Made by a program: the position numbers and the translations under genes. Shown here one piece after another: positions 29,823 to 38,401 of a stretch of 64,000 nucleotides of DNA (position 1 is its first letter; every line of letters begins with the position of its first letter). The DNA lies in NCBI RefSeq assembly GCF_004328665.1, contig NZ_CP019770.1, positions 558,001-622,000 on the forward strand, written 5' to 3'. This DNA is from Pseudoalteromonas sp. DL-6 (GTDB taxonomy: Bacteria > Pseudomonadota > Gammaproteobacteria > Enterobacterales > Alteromonadaceae). Below the pieces are notes generated by a model. It had not been told where the DNA came from. It did no database searches and saw only the letters and a program-made list of their open reading frames with translations.

Positions 29823-30362
29823 TTATTGATTATATAAAGTGGGATTAAGAAAAGGCGCCATGGCGAGAGTCAGCGCTTGAGTATAGGTACTTTCTCGTGT
29901 TGCATGATGATCAGTTAATAAACCAATAGCACCCCCTTGCTGCTTGATATTGGTGGTATTAAAAGCCTTATCCATCACGTCTCCGAGCTCTTCACCTTGC
30001 AGCAATGCTTTATAAAAAACCGGAGGCAAAGGTAAGTTACTGCTTCGGCCTGTAACTTGCTGTGCGCCGTCATCAATAACAACATAGGCAAAGGTTGCTG
30101 CACCATAGCTAAATTGCGCTGCGCCACCTTCCATCGCTATGTAGTAGTCTGCTTGATGCTGTGCTTTACAGTAGTTAACTCGGTTTTGTGCACCCAAACA
30201 CGTCTGCTCTTCGCCTATAGGTTGATCGGGTACATCAGAGGGGGCGTGAACGCCACCACATTCAATTACCTGCTCGGGAAAATACATCGCAAAAATGTGT
30301 TTAGCGGCATTTACTTTTACTGGGTTGTTAGACCCGACAATAATTTTAATAGCTTGCGACAT
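29823..30362 (-). CDS. yjjX: Inosine/xanthosine triphosphatase YjjX
   Basis: Hydrolyses ITP and XTP to keep damaged purines out of nucleic acids. It has 179 residues. Family motifs are IIVGSNNPVKVNAAKHIF at the N-terminus, a GARNR-like GAQNRV motif, the EGG segment (AMEGG), and GRSSNLPLPP. GAGAG sits upstream of the ATG. First gene of the yjjX-yjjG pair; it shares its upstream region with an 11-bp inverted repeat at 30463-30498. Confidence 0.93.
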   Translation of the reverse strand: MSQAIKIIVGSNNPVKVNAAKHIFAMYFPEQVIECGGVHAPSDVPDQPIGEEQTCLGAQNRVNYCKAQHQADYYIAMEGGAAQFSYGAATFAYVVIDDGAQQVTGRSSNLPLPPVFYKALLQGEELGDVMDKAFNTTNIKQQGGAIGLLTDHHATRESTYTQALTLAMAPFLNPTLYNQ

Positions 30363-30462
30363 ACTGCTCTCATCATACTTAAAATCAGCAGTGTACGTGA
30401 GTTAGACTAAACAAAAAAGAGCAGAATGTATTTGCGATCACTTGATAAAAGAGGTGGCCAAT

Positions 30463-30498
30463 TTCATAAGATCATCACATGTTGTTAGATCTTATGAA
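30463..30498. repeat. Perfect 11-bp inverted repeat between prkB and yjjX
   Basis: TTCATAAGATC at 30463-30473 and GATCTTATGAA at 30488-30498 are exact reverse complements separated by 14 bases. No T-tract follows on either strand, so a simple intrinsic terminator is doubtful. It lies 32 bases past the prkB stop and about 100 bases upstream of yjjX. It could be an operator or an mRNA-stabilising hairpin. Confidence 0.8.
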
Positions 30499-30529
30499 CC
30501 AAGTACTTTCTAAGAAATGAGCGATACAC

Positions 30530-31429
30530 TTAAATAGGAATTTCAGGTGGGGCTAATTTTGCTAAGGCGCGCTTTTTCAAAATAATATCTTTGATCAGTG
30601 GCGTAAGCACTAGTTCCATTGCCAGTCCCATTTTGCCACCGGGCACTACAAGCGTATTGATCCGCGACATAAAGCTGCCTTCAATCATGCGTAAATAATA
30701 CGGGAAATCAACGTCATCAATGCCCCTAAAGCGAATAACGACAAAGCTTTCATCAAGGGATGGGATATCTTTAGCGCTAAATGGATTAGAAGTATCAACG
30801 GTTGGCACTCGTTGAAAGTTAATATGGGTACGTGAAAATTGCGGCGTTATATGATTAATGTAGTCATCCATACTGCGCACAATCGAGTCCATTACTTTTT
30901 CACGAGAATGACCGCGTTCTGAGGTATCGCGAATAAGCTTTTGGATCCACTCAAGGTTAATAATTGGCACCATGCCTATAAGTAAATCAACATGCTTAGC
31001 AACATCATGATCTTCGTCGACCACGCCGCCATGTAAGCCTTCGTAAAACATTAAATCTGTGTTTTGCTCAAGCTCTTGCCAAGGAGTAAATGTTCCTGGT
31101 AACTGGTTATAAGGCACGGCTTCATCAAAGGTATGTAAATAACGACGCAGTTTACCTTCGCCTGTTTCACCATACTTAGTAAATAAGTCTTCTAATGCAC
31201 CAAAGTCATTGGCTTCTCGGCCAAAATAACTGATATGTTTACTTTCTTGTTGGGCTTCTCGAATTTTTTTGTCCATTTCAGGACGTGTATAGCGATGAAA
31301 GCTATCACCTTCAATAAATGCAGCATTGATGTCGAGGCTGCGGAAAATATGCTTCACGGCATTGGTGGTTGTTGTAGTGCCTGCTCCAGATGAGCCGGTG
31401 ATTGCAATAATAGGGTGTTTAGCTGACAT
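30530..31429 (-). CDS. prkB: Phosphoribulokinase PrkB
   Basis: Member of the proteobacterial phosphoribulokinase (PrkB) family, P-loop kinases annotated to phosphorylate ribulose 5-phosphate. It has 299 residues. The P-loop is ITGSSGAGTTTT at residues ~10-21; EGDSFHRYTR and the YEGLHGG segment follow the Walker-B-like region, as in the family. No RuBisCO or other Calvin cycle gene is in the window, so the physiological role is unclear, as for E. coli PrkB. It is a single gene, divergent from the beta-propeller gene. Confidence 0.93.
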   Translation of the reverse strand: MSAKHPIIAITGSSGAGTTTTTNAVKHIFRSLDINAAFIEGDSFHRYTRPEMDKKIREAQQESKHISYFGREANDFGALEDLFTKYGETGEGKLRRYLHTFDEAVPYNQLPGTFTPWQELEQNTDLMFYEGLHGGVVDEDHDVAKHVDLLIGMVPIINLEWIQKLIRDTSERGHSREKVMDSIVRSMDDYINHITPQFSRTHINFQRVPTVDTSNPFSAKDIPSLDESFVVIRFRGIDDVDFPYYLRMIEGSFMSRINTLVVPGGKMGLAMELVLTPLIKDIILKKRALAKLAPPEIPI

Positions 31430-31544
31430 GTTTGTTCTCTTTTTTATGACCCGTTAGTTATAAAGACCTTACTAAGCTAGGTCAAGTGACGTCATCAGTA
31501 AATAACGTTATCATGAGGTGCTTAAAATTAAAACGAGAGAAAGC

Positions 31545-32420
31545 ATGAAACTGATCAAACCGTTGTTAGGGCTAATAACAATTAATGCTTTAACATTAGG
31601 CGTTGCCCAAGCAAATATGCCTAAAAGTCAAATACTACTTGCCGATTTAAATACCCCGCATGGCATACGCGTAAGCATTGTTAGTGATAAAACCAGCTAC
31701 AACAATCAGCCCCATTTAACCGATACGGGCCTTTATTATACGCGTGAGGTAATCAGTAATAAGCAGAGCCAAACTGATATTGCACGTTATGATTTATCAT
31801 CAAAACAAACCTCTATGATCACAAATACAGCTGTAAGTGAGTATTCGCCAACAGTAACACCGAGTGGCGATAGTTTATCTGCTATCGTGGTTGAAGAAGA
31901 TGGCAAACAAAAACTATGGCAATATCCGCTGAGTACAGAGCTGGCACCAAGTCGTATTTTTGATTGGATTGAGCCTGTGGGCTATCACGCTTGGGGAAAT
32001 AACAACGATTTAGTAATGTTTATTTTAGGCGAGCCACATACATTACAATATACCTCGGTTGTTGCGGCTAAAGGTGAGGTTGTAGCAAATAACATTGGTC
32101 GCACACTTATTTATAATAAAGCGCAGAGGGAATTTTTATTTAGTCATAGTAAGAATGGCCAGCATCACTTAGCCCGTTTGGAACCACAAACCAAGCAGGT
32201 GAGCAACATCCTTAGGCTGCCAAACCAAGTACAAGACTTCATCTTAAAAGATGAAAATACCATTGCTTACGCAATTAAAAACCGTATCTATCAACGAAAA
32301 CTAACAGCAGGTTCTGACATATCGCAATGGCTTGATTTAAGTCAATATTGCGATACTGAAATAAGCCGGTTGAGTTATAACAACGATAAGCTTGCATTTG
32401 TCTGCCACGTAACACAATAA
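31545..32420 (+). CDS. Secreted TolB-like beta-propeller protein, function unknown
   Basis: A 291-residue protein. The ATG at 31545 has GAGAG upstream and opens a signal peptide (basic start, hydrophobic core, cleavage near AQA at residue ~24); a longer frame from 31518 would spoil it. The mature part repeats the WD40-like/PD40 pattern (YSPTVTPSGDSLSAIV, Q-K-L-W-Q-Y blades), suggesting a periplasmic beta-propeller of about five short blades. I do not recognise a specific family. It is followed 61 bases later by another unknown gene. Confidence 0.7.
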   Translation: MKLIKPLLGLITINALTLGVAQANMPKSQILLADLNTPHGIRVSIVSDKTSYNNQPHLTDTGLYYTREVISNKQSQTDIARYDLSSKQTSMITNTAVSEYSPTVTPSGDSLSAIVVEEDGKQKLWQYPLSTELAPSRIFDWIEPVGYHAWGNNNDLVMFILGEPHTLQYTSVVAAKGEVVANNIGRTLIYNKAQREFLFSHSKNGQHHLARLEPQTKQVSNILRLPNQVQDFILKDENTIAYAIKNRIYQRKLTAGSDISQWLDLSQYCDTEISRLSYNNDKLAFVCHVTQ

Positions 32421-32481
32421 AGTAAGACTTCATATTGCGTATGCGTTAAGGTTATACATAAATCAACGAATAGGGATAAAC

Positions 32482-32847
32482 ATGGCCTACAGTGCAGACG
32501 AGTTAACAGAGCAGCTGATAAAACTAGAGTGTAGAAGTAACTTTAAAATAAAAAACATTGCTGAGTATATGCTAGCAAACTCTAAAGAAGCGTTTTACAC
32601 CCATGCCGAAACAGGGAAAGGTAAAATTGTGATCCGCCCTGCATTTGAAGTATTTAGTGATGACTTTACTGATATTGATGGCGTAGTGCGTACTCAAGGT
32701 TATTTTCATAGCAGTGAAATGACCCGTTTTCCCACTCGTATTTATAAAAGCGCACAGCCTATTCATTATGGTGTCGCTTTTAAAATTAACTCTGAACAAG
32801 CGGCAAAAGAGTTTATAGCTAAGCTAACGATGATTATTGGCGGTTAA
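32482..32847 (+). CDS. Conserved hypothetical cytoplasmic protein
   Basis: A 121-residue protein I cannot assign. It has no signal peptide or membrane segment and looks like a mixed alpha/beta single domain: an N-terminal helix (ADELTEQLIKLE), a central beta-rich part (GKIVIRPAFEVF), and a C-terminal helix (SEQAAKEFIAKL). A ribosome binding site (AGGGAT) precedes the ATG. It lies downstream of the secreted propeller gene with a 61-base gap, so co-transcription is possible. Confidence 0.65.
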   Translation: MAYSADELTEQLIKLECRSNFKIKNIAEYMLANSKEAFYTHAETGKGKIVIRPAFEVFSDDFTDIDGVVRTQGYFHSSEMTRFPTRIYKSAQPIHYGVAFKINSEQAAKEFIAKLTMIIGG

Positions 32848-32860
32848 TAGAATGGTGCAG

Positions 32861-32923
32861 GGCTAAAGGCAAAAGGTGCAAGATAAAATCTTCAACCTTT
32901 AACCCTTAACCTTTAGCTTTTAA
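32861..32923. repeat. Heptamer tract forming an inverted pair
   Basis: Left half: GGCTAAA, GGCAAAA, GGTGCAA (32861-32881). Right half: CCTTTAA, CCCTTAA, CCTTTAG, CTTTTAA (32896-32923). Both are in 7-bp phase and roughly complementary, so the RNA could fold. It fills the gap between two convergent genes and may act as a weak two-way terminator. Confidence 0.7.
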
Positions 32924-32924
32924 C

Positions 32925-35498
32925 TTATTTACTATTTAAAAAGCTATTTACTGATTTGAGTTCACGGTTTTTAAGTGCAATACAGTCATTCGTACTTTCT
33001 GCAAGCTTACTTAATGTGCGCGCATAGCCAGGAACTTCATCAAGTTTAGCGTCAAAGAATTTTTGCGTTGTCGCTAAACTTTCAGCATCACAGCTAGCAG
33101 TAGTAAAGTAAGGTAAGTTAGGCACAAAAAACGGTGGTAAACTTGCTGTTACTTTATCGTAGTTGCTATAAACCCAATCAATAAACAGTGCTTGGCGTTC
33201 ATCGGTGTAACTTTGCCCCGATAAAATAGTACGCATATCAGAAGCGGTTACTTCATCGGTTAAGCTATATGTAAGCACAGATTTTTGAAGTTCAGGTTTA
33301 CCAAAATAGCCCATTGCAGCCAGCATATTGGTACGCACTTGTGGATCTTTAGTGGTTTTAAAGGTTGTCATAAATTGATCAAGCAGCGCTTTATCACCAT
33401 GAAAAGCCGCAAGGCGTAAGTAAGTACCCGCTAAATAAGGGTCTACTTTTTGCGGATCGTTTAAGTAAGCGGCTGTTTGTTGCTTAGCTTTATTGATCAC
33501 ATTCTTATCTTCACCATCAAAGCCTAAACGCGATACCACCGCAGCTCTCAGTTGAGCAACAGCGCCATCCTCACCCATTTTTGCCTCTAGGCCATATTTT
33601 TTAGCGGCAGGCATGACTGCATTTTGAATAAATGTAGGCCATAAATCTTTGTTGCTATCGTCTTTAAAGGTACGTTGCTGAGATGCTAAATAACCTAAAG
33701 CAGTGTTAGCCACGCGAGGATGACTATCGCTGGCAAAAACTTCAAGCGTTTGCATCAGCTTAGCAGCAGAAATTACACCTGCGTCAAGTAAAGCGTCAGT
33801 GGCCGATAATAATGCAAGGCGCTCACGGTCGTTTAACACGCTCGCTGCATTATCTATTAGTGCGTTAAATTGCGCATCGTCCATGACCCAGCGGTAGTAA
33901 CCTAGCGCACCTTGGTCTGGATATATCCACTCTGGCTCAAAATCTAATTCTAGCGTTTGGCTTTGTTTATTAAGTAATACACTGGCAGTTTTTACTTTAT
34001 CGCCAGCACCATATTTAATAGCAACGGGTACATTCCACAGTTGGGCTGGAGCATCAACACCGGCATTGGCAAAACGACTTTGCGAAATCGTAATGTTATT
34101 ACCTTGCTGCTTAACGTTAATTAGCGGAAATGACGATTGTTCAATAAACGATTTCAAAACACTCGCTACATCTTTGTTAGATGCTTTACCAAGTGCCTCC
34201 CATAAATCGGCGGCTTCGGCATTTTTATAAGAGAACTCTTTTAAGTAATTTTGAATGCCAGCTTGAAATGCGTCTTCGCCAATCCAGTTTTCAACCATCG
34301 CCAGTACTGAGCTACCTTTGCTGTATGCAAGGCCTAAACCGTCCATAATATCGGCTTCGGTTTTAATTGGTTTACGAATTGGCTTAGTGCTTAAGCGAGC
34401 ATCTAACGCCATTACATTATTTTGTGGTAAATCTAGGTGTGATTCAAACTCAGGATTAAGTTGCTTAGTAATTTTTGCTGCCATCCAGCTTGCAAACGCT
34501 TCGTTTAACCATAAGTCGTTCCACCATTTCATAGTCACTAAGTTACCGTACCATTGGTGAGCTAATTCATGGGCAATAATAGAAACATTACGTTGCTTTT
34601 TACTTCGCGTTGCAGCTTCTAAATCAACCAGAAGAATATCTTCGCGATAAGTTACCAAACCTGAATTTTCCATGGCGCCAAACGGAAACTCTGGAACAGC
34701 CACTGAATCTAGCTTTTTATATACATAAGGAATACCAAAGTACTCTTCAAGTGCGCCCAGTACTTTAGGCATATTCTCTTTTGCATACTGCGCTAAATGA
34801 ATTTTACCCTGTGGGGTGATCACACGCCCAGGAATTGGCATGCCTTTAATTTCTAACTCTTCAAACGGGCCTACAGCCATAGCCACTAAGTAAGATGGAA
34901 TTGGCGGCGTTTTATCAAAGTAATGAGTAGTCATATCGCCACTGACCGTTGTTTTTAGCTCAGGTGTATTTGAATACACTTTTTGTGAGGTGGGGGCGGT
35001 AATGGTTAACTGAAACGGAATCTTATAGCTTGGTTCGTCAAATACAGGAAACGCACGACGGGCATCACTCATTTCAAATTGGGTGAACAAGTACGGAACG
35101 CCTTGATCTAGGGTTTTATATAACCCCACACTTTGGCGATTATATGGCGCGGAAAAATCAATTTTTAAAGTGTATTTACCTGGCTGAATTTGTTCTTCAC
35201 AGCTAAATTTAACTTTACCTGTTTTAAGCATTTCGCTGTTTAAGTCGCAGTTTTGCTCACCCAATAGTTGAACCATTTTGGTTGCGTAATCAACACCATT
35301 AAGTTCAATGTAGTGTGTTGGTTTAAGCACCTCCAAACTGATCTCAGTCATTCCTGTAAAAGTATCCTGACTTGGGTCGAGTGTTAAAGCAACTTTTTGT
35401 GAACTTGGCTTTGCGAGTTTTTCAATGACGAATTCATTAGCGTTAGCAGCATTCATCGCAAGCGCAACGCTCACGGTTAAGAGGCTTTTAAAAAACAT
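32925..35498 (-). CDS. Secreted M1-family metallo-aminopeptidase
   Basis: Zinc aminopeptidase exported to the periplasm or beyond. It has 857 residues from the ATG at 35498, which has AGGGA upstream and starts a signal peptide (MFFKSLLTVSVALAMNAANA); a frame 15 codons longer would hide it. The exopeptidase motif GAMEN is at residues 274-278. The zinc site HELAH is at 310-314, with the third ligand in NEAFASW. The N-terminal beta domain and a C-terminal ERAP1-like helical domain complete the M1 fold. It likely degrades peptides for nutrition. Confidence 0.93.
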   Translation of the reverse strand: MFFKSLLTVSVALAMNAANANEFVIEKLAKPSSQKVALTLDPSQDTFTGMTEISLEVLKPTHYIELNGVDYATKMVQLLGEQNCDLNSEMLKTGKVKFSCEEQIQPGKYTLKIDFSAPYNRQSVGLYKTLDQGVPYLFTQFEMSDARRAFPVFDEPSYKIPFQLTITAPTSQKVYSNTPELKTTVSGDMTTHYFDKTPPIPSYLVAMAVGPFEELEIKGMPIPGRVITPQGKIHLAQYAKENMPKVLGALEEYFGIPYVYKKLDSVAVPEFPFGAMENSGLVTYREDILLVDLEAATRSKKQRNVSIIAHELAHQWYGNLVTMKWWNDLWLNEAFASWMAAKITKQLNPEFESHLDLPQNNVMALDARLSTKPIRKPIKTEADIMDGLGLAYSKGSSVLAMVENWIGEDAFQAGIQNYLKEFSYKNAEAADLWEALGKASNKDVASVLKSFIEQSSFPLINVKQQGNNITISQSRFANAGVDAPAQLWNVPVAIKYGAGDKVKTASVLLNKQSQTLELDFEPEWIYPDQGALGYYRWVMDDAQFNALIDNAASVLNDRERLALLSATDALLDAGVISAAKLMQTLEVFASDSHPRVANTALGYLASQQRTFKDDSNKDLWPTFIQNAVMPAAKKYGLEAKMGEDGAVAQLRAAVVSRLGFDGEDKNVINKAKQQTAAYLNDPQKVDPYLAGTYLRLAAFHGDKALLDQFMTTFKTTKDPQVRTNMLAAMGYFGKPELQKSVLTYSLTDEVTASDMRTILSGQSYTDERQALFIDWVYSNYDKVTASLPPFFVPNLPYFTTASCDAESLATTQKFFDAKLDEVPGYARTLSKLAESTNDCIALKNRELKSVNSFLNSK

Positions 35499-35604
35499 AG
35501 TTATCCCTAGATTTTTGTTGTTAGAAGAGTGAGTACACTCCATCCTAACAGCTTTTATTGCTAGAGTAAGCGAACAACAAGAAGGAAAAGAGTAACAAAG
35601 TTTG

Positions 35605-36285
35605 TCAGTGGCTATCTCGCGCTAAAAAACGCTGCCAATGGAGGTGGGAATTGATAACACGAATTTGTTGTAATACGGTATTAAGCAGTTTGGTATCGGC
35701 AAAATGCTCTTCAGGGTAATCATTAAAGCCCATTAGGTAATTAAAGCAGTCTTTAGAGCCAGCTTGCAGGGCATAAATACGAATTTGCTGCTCAAAGTTC
35801 AGCCGCAAACTACTAATCGCGGTTTTCATCCCGAGTTGATCCACCGAAGGAATTGCACATTTTTGCAAATACCCCGCGCGTTCGCCTTCACCTGAAAACC
35901 AAATGCGTACTTTTTCACTGTAGCGTCCTGTTTTTGCTGGAAGGTCAAACAGTAAACGTGTGTGCTTTTGCGCTTTTAAGTAGGCTAAGTAATCATTAAA
36001 TCCGGCCTTGAGCAGAGCATGATGTACAGGAATTAAACGAGGTTTAATTTTACCATGAGTATGAAAGCTAAAGCAGAGGATGTTATTTTCAATCACCAAG
36101 TCATCTAGGGTTAAACAACCAATTTCATCGCTGTAAGCGCCACTGTAATAAGCAATTAGGGGCAGCCAAAAGTGCCAGTGCTTAGCTTGTTCGCGGGCAA
36201 GCCGGGTATCACTATAAATATATCCGGTATAGAGGGTATGCAGCTCCATAGCTGAAAATGGACGACGACCAAGATGGGTTTTCAA
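35605..36285 (-). CDS. Degenerate tyrosine-recombinase-like protein, probably inactive
   Basis: A 226-residue protein resembling the catalytic half of phage-type integrases: HFWLPLIAYYSGAYSDEIG matches the usual FWLPLI-TG-R-EEIC block, KIKPRLIPVHHALLKAGF matches the K-x-R-x-IPLHP block, and a later segment matches SFRHTF and LxGH. The key residues are altered. The first Arg is replaced (GAY in place of GAR/GMR). His of HxxR is Ser (SSLR). GH is GF, and no nucleophile Tyr is seen at the expected place. There is no N-terminal arm-binding domain. It may be a domesticated DNA-binding relic. No other mobile-element genes adjoin. Confidence 0.6.
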   Translation of the reverse strand: MKTHLGRRPFSAMELHTLYTGYIYSDTRLAREQAKHWHFWLPLIAYYSGAYSDEIGCLTLDDLVIENNILCFSFHTHGKIKPRLIPVHHALLKAGFNDYLAYLKAQKHTRLLFDLPAKTGRYSEKVRIWFSGEGERAGYLQKCAIPSVDQLGMKTAISSLRLNFEQQIRIYALQAGSKDCFNYLMGFNDYPEEHFADTKLLNTVLQQIRVINSHLHWQRFLARDSH

Positions 36286-36370
36286 CGCAGTACCTTGACA
36301 GTTTTTATTATTTTATACCCCAACTAATCGTTGTTAATTGGGGTAGTGTCAGTAAATAAACAGTTAAAGC

Positions 36371-36721
36371 TTATTCACTTAAAGCGCGGGCTAAACCAAC
36401 TGGCTCAATTTCTACACACACTTGATCGTCATTCCAATTTAAACCAACTAATGCATCATCTGATTTAAGGTCTTCAACCCAATCATCTAAAAACTCATCT
36501 AGGTTGATTTCTACCGGACTGTAGTCTTTCCACTCTTCTTTACATTGCTCTTTTGCTGCGTCTTCTGATTCCCACAGTAAAAGTACATCGGTGTCATCAA
36601 ACTGATTTGATTCACATACAACAAAGCCACCATCTTGTGCACCCAGTGCCCAGATCTGCTCACTAACACGTACTTTTTCTACAAAGCTAACTAGTTGTGA
36701 TTCAATTTCGATATCGCTCAT
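36371..36721 (-). CDS. DUF2750 family protein
   Basis: An acidic 116-residue cytoplasmic protein with the DUF2750 pattern: an N-terminal FVEKVRVSEQIWAL, a central LLWESEDAAKEQCKEEW, and EINLDEFLDDWVEDLKSDD near the C-terminus. The function of the family is unknown. It is eleven bases upstream of the GST-like gene's stop codon side, on the same strand and downstream of it, so the pair is probably one transcript (GST then DUF2750). Confidence 0.8.
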   Translation of the reverse strand: MSDIEIESQLVSFVEKVRVSEQIWALGAQDGGFVVCESNQFDDTDVLLLWESEDAAKEQCKEEWKDYSPVEINLDEFLDDWVEDLKSDDALVGLNWNDDQVCVEIEPVGLARALSE

Positions 36722-36732
36722 GTGTTCACCTT

Positions 36733-37317
36733 TTAAAATTTGAGTCGAGGGTTGGTACTTTTAGCCGCTTGACGCTGACTAAACGCTTCATAAAACTTAA
36801 CTAATTGCGATTGCGCGCTAAAATCAGTGAGTTCACGAAAGCAGATCCAATCTAGTAAGCAGTATAAACTGATGTTGAGGCATTCACAGCTTTTAAATTC
36901 ATCATCGCATAAATGATCATTTAAATAGTGTAATGTTTGCGCAATTCGCTCATTTTGCAGATTAAAAAATAGTTTATCAGCTTGTGTGTCAAACCCAGAG
37001 CGCTGACATAACAATAACTCAACCAATGAATCGTTACAGGCATTTATGCTAGTTAAAAAATGCTCTTGCGGCCAAGTTAGCGTGTTCTGCTGTGTTTTTT
37101 CAAGTAAGTAACGCAGTATAGTGTTTGAGTCGCTTAAGTTAAGCGAGCCATCAATTAAGATAGGGATTTTAGCTGCCGGGTTGTGCGACATCATTAAAGA
37201 GCGGTCATCGCTTGAAAAAATGTCGAGATTTATAAACTCAAGCTCACAGTTATTTTGTTGTGCCCAAATTCTGACACGGCGAACATAAGGGGAAGAAATA
37301 GAGCCAAGTAATTGCAT
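36733..37317 (-). CDS. Glutathione S-transferase family protein
   Basis: A 194-residue protein. The N-terminal thioredoxin-like domain starts LLGSISSPYVRRVRIWAQ, where Ser in SSPY is at the usual catalytic position. The glutathione-binding NPAAKIPILIDGSLNLSDSNTILRYL contains the cis-Pro and the SNTI turn (DSxxI). An alpha-helical C-terminal domain follows. The substrate is unknown. It resembles the short stringent-starvation/GST-like group in E. coli. It lies 11 bases upstream of the DUF2750 gene and is separated from ppiC by a terminator. Confidence 0.85.
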   Translation of the reverse strand: MQLLGSISSPYVRRVRIWAQQNNCELEFINLDIFSSDDRSLMMSHNPAAKIPILIDGSLNLSDSNTILRYLLEKTQQNTLTWPQEHFLTSINACNDSLVELLLCQRSGFDTQADKLFFNLQNERIAQTLHYLNDHLCDDEFKSCECLNISLYCLLDWICFRELTDFSAQSQLVKFYEAFSQRQAAKSTNPRLKF

Positions 37318-37345
37318 ATTGGGGCTTTTGCCAACTCCACATAAA

Positions 37346-37371
37346 TAAAAAGCCGCTAATGCGGCTTTATT
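37346..37371 (-). terminator. Intrinsic terminator of ppiC
   Basis: On the minus strand an AAAGCCGC-ATTA-GCGGCTTT hairpin is followed by TTATTT, 16 bases past the ppiC stop. It separates ppiC from the GST gene. Confidence 0.85.
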
Positions 37372-37386
37372 AATAAATCGATTTGC

Positions 37387-37668
37387 TTACTCTGAGCGGC
37401 TGGTTACTTCTAATAAATGGTAACCAAACTGTGTTTGAACAGGACCTTGTACTTGGTTAAGTGGCGCTGAAAAAACCACCTTATCAAACTCAGGAACCAT
37501 CATACCAGGTCCAAACTCACCTAATGCACCACCATCTTGACCAGACGGGCAATTAGAGTGCAATTTAGCCAGCTCTGCAAAGTCTTCACCTTGCTCAATT
37601 TTGTCTTTAAGGTCTAAACATTGTGCTTCACTGTCCACGAGTATGTGCCTTGCACTTGCCACTGCCAT
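37387..37668 (-). CDS. ppiC: Peptidyl-prolyl cis-trans isomerase C (parvulin)
   Basis: Minimal one-domain parvulin of 93 residues, the same length as E. coli PpiC. ARHILVDSEAQCLDLKDKI opens the fold; CPSGQDGGALGEFGPGMMVP and the closing TQFGYHLLEV are conserved active-site segments. No signal peptide is present, so it acts in the cytoplasm. A single-gene transcript with its own terminator is likely. Confidence 0.96.
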   Translation of the reverse strand: MAVASARHILVDSEAQCLDLKDKIEQGEDFAELAKLHSNCPSGQDGGALGEFGPGMMVPEFDKVVFSAPLNQVQGPVQTQFGYHLLEVTSRSE

Positions 37669-37743
37669 AAAATCTCCTATTTATAAGTTTAGTTTTTTAT
37701 CTACTAAGCAATATCTTAGTAAGGTTAAACTGAAAACACAAAG

Positions 37744-38313
37744 TTAAAATGCACTTTTGATGGCGCTTTCTAATTTTGCTGAATCGGGCGTAACGCGGCT
37801 GTTAAAGCGTGTCACTGTTTGGCGATCTGCCGAAACCACGTATTTATAAAAATTCCAGTTTGGTGAACTAGTTTGCGCGTTCAAATGTTTAAAAACTGGG
37901 TTGGCGTCGCTGCCACGCACTGCGCTGGTGGCTAACATAGGGAAAGTAACGCCGTAATTCACATAACACACTTTAGCAGTATCTTTTTCGTCATTTTCTT
38001 CTTGAAAGAAATCGTCAGATGGGAATCCCAGCACGACCAGGCCTTGATCTTTATATTTTTTGTAAAGCGCTTCTAACCCTTCAAACTGAGAGGTAAAGCC
38101 GCAATTGCTAGCGGTGTTTACAATCAGCAGTGGCTTATTTTTAAATTCACATAAGTTAAGGGTCTCGGTTGAGCGAAGCTTTCTAAGTGACACATTGGTA
38201 AAGTCATCGCAGGTATCAGCCTTTGCTGAAGAATTATTAGTGTTTGCGGCATGGGTGGCCATAGACGTACAGCCTAGAGCCAATGTTAATCCGAGTATTA
38301 TTTTTTTTATCAT
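37744..38313 (-). CDS. Glutathione peroxidase-family protein, exported
   Basis: Thiol peroxidase of the glutathione peroxidase family, 189 residues. A signal peptide is visible (MIKKIILGLTLALGCTSMATHA), so it is probably periplasmic. The active site is VNTASNCGFTSQ, with Cys71 in place of the selenocysteine of animal enzymes. LGFPSDDF is close to the family FPCNQF motif without that Cys, and the Trp of SPNWNFYKYVV is part of the catalytic set. The reductant is probably thioredoxin-like rather than glutathione. Confidence 0.9.
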   Translation of the reverse strand: MIKKIILGLTLALGCTSMATHAANTNNSSAKADTCDDFTNVSLRKLRSTETLNLCEFKNKPLLIVNTASNCGFTSQFEGLEALYKKYKDQGLVVLGFPSDDFFQEENDEKDTAKVCYVNYGVTFPMLATSAVRGSDANPVFKHLNAQTSSPNWNFYKYVVSADRQTVTRFNSRVTPDSAKLESAIKSAF

Positions 38314-38401
38314 GCGGTTACCTTGAATGCCATTTGGTGGGTGTTTATGTAACTTATCATACGCTACTATAGGCGAAATTGATCAATTTTACTTATTCTC
38401 T

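Noticed and set aside
31487..31494. TGACGTCA palindrome upstream of prkB
   Set aside because: An 8-bp palindrome is too short to be meaningful on its own in a 64-kb window.
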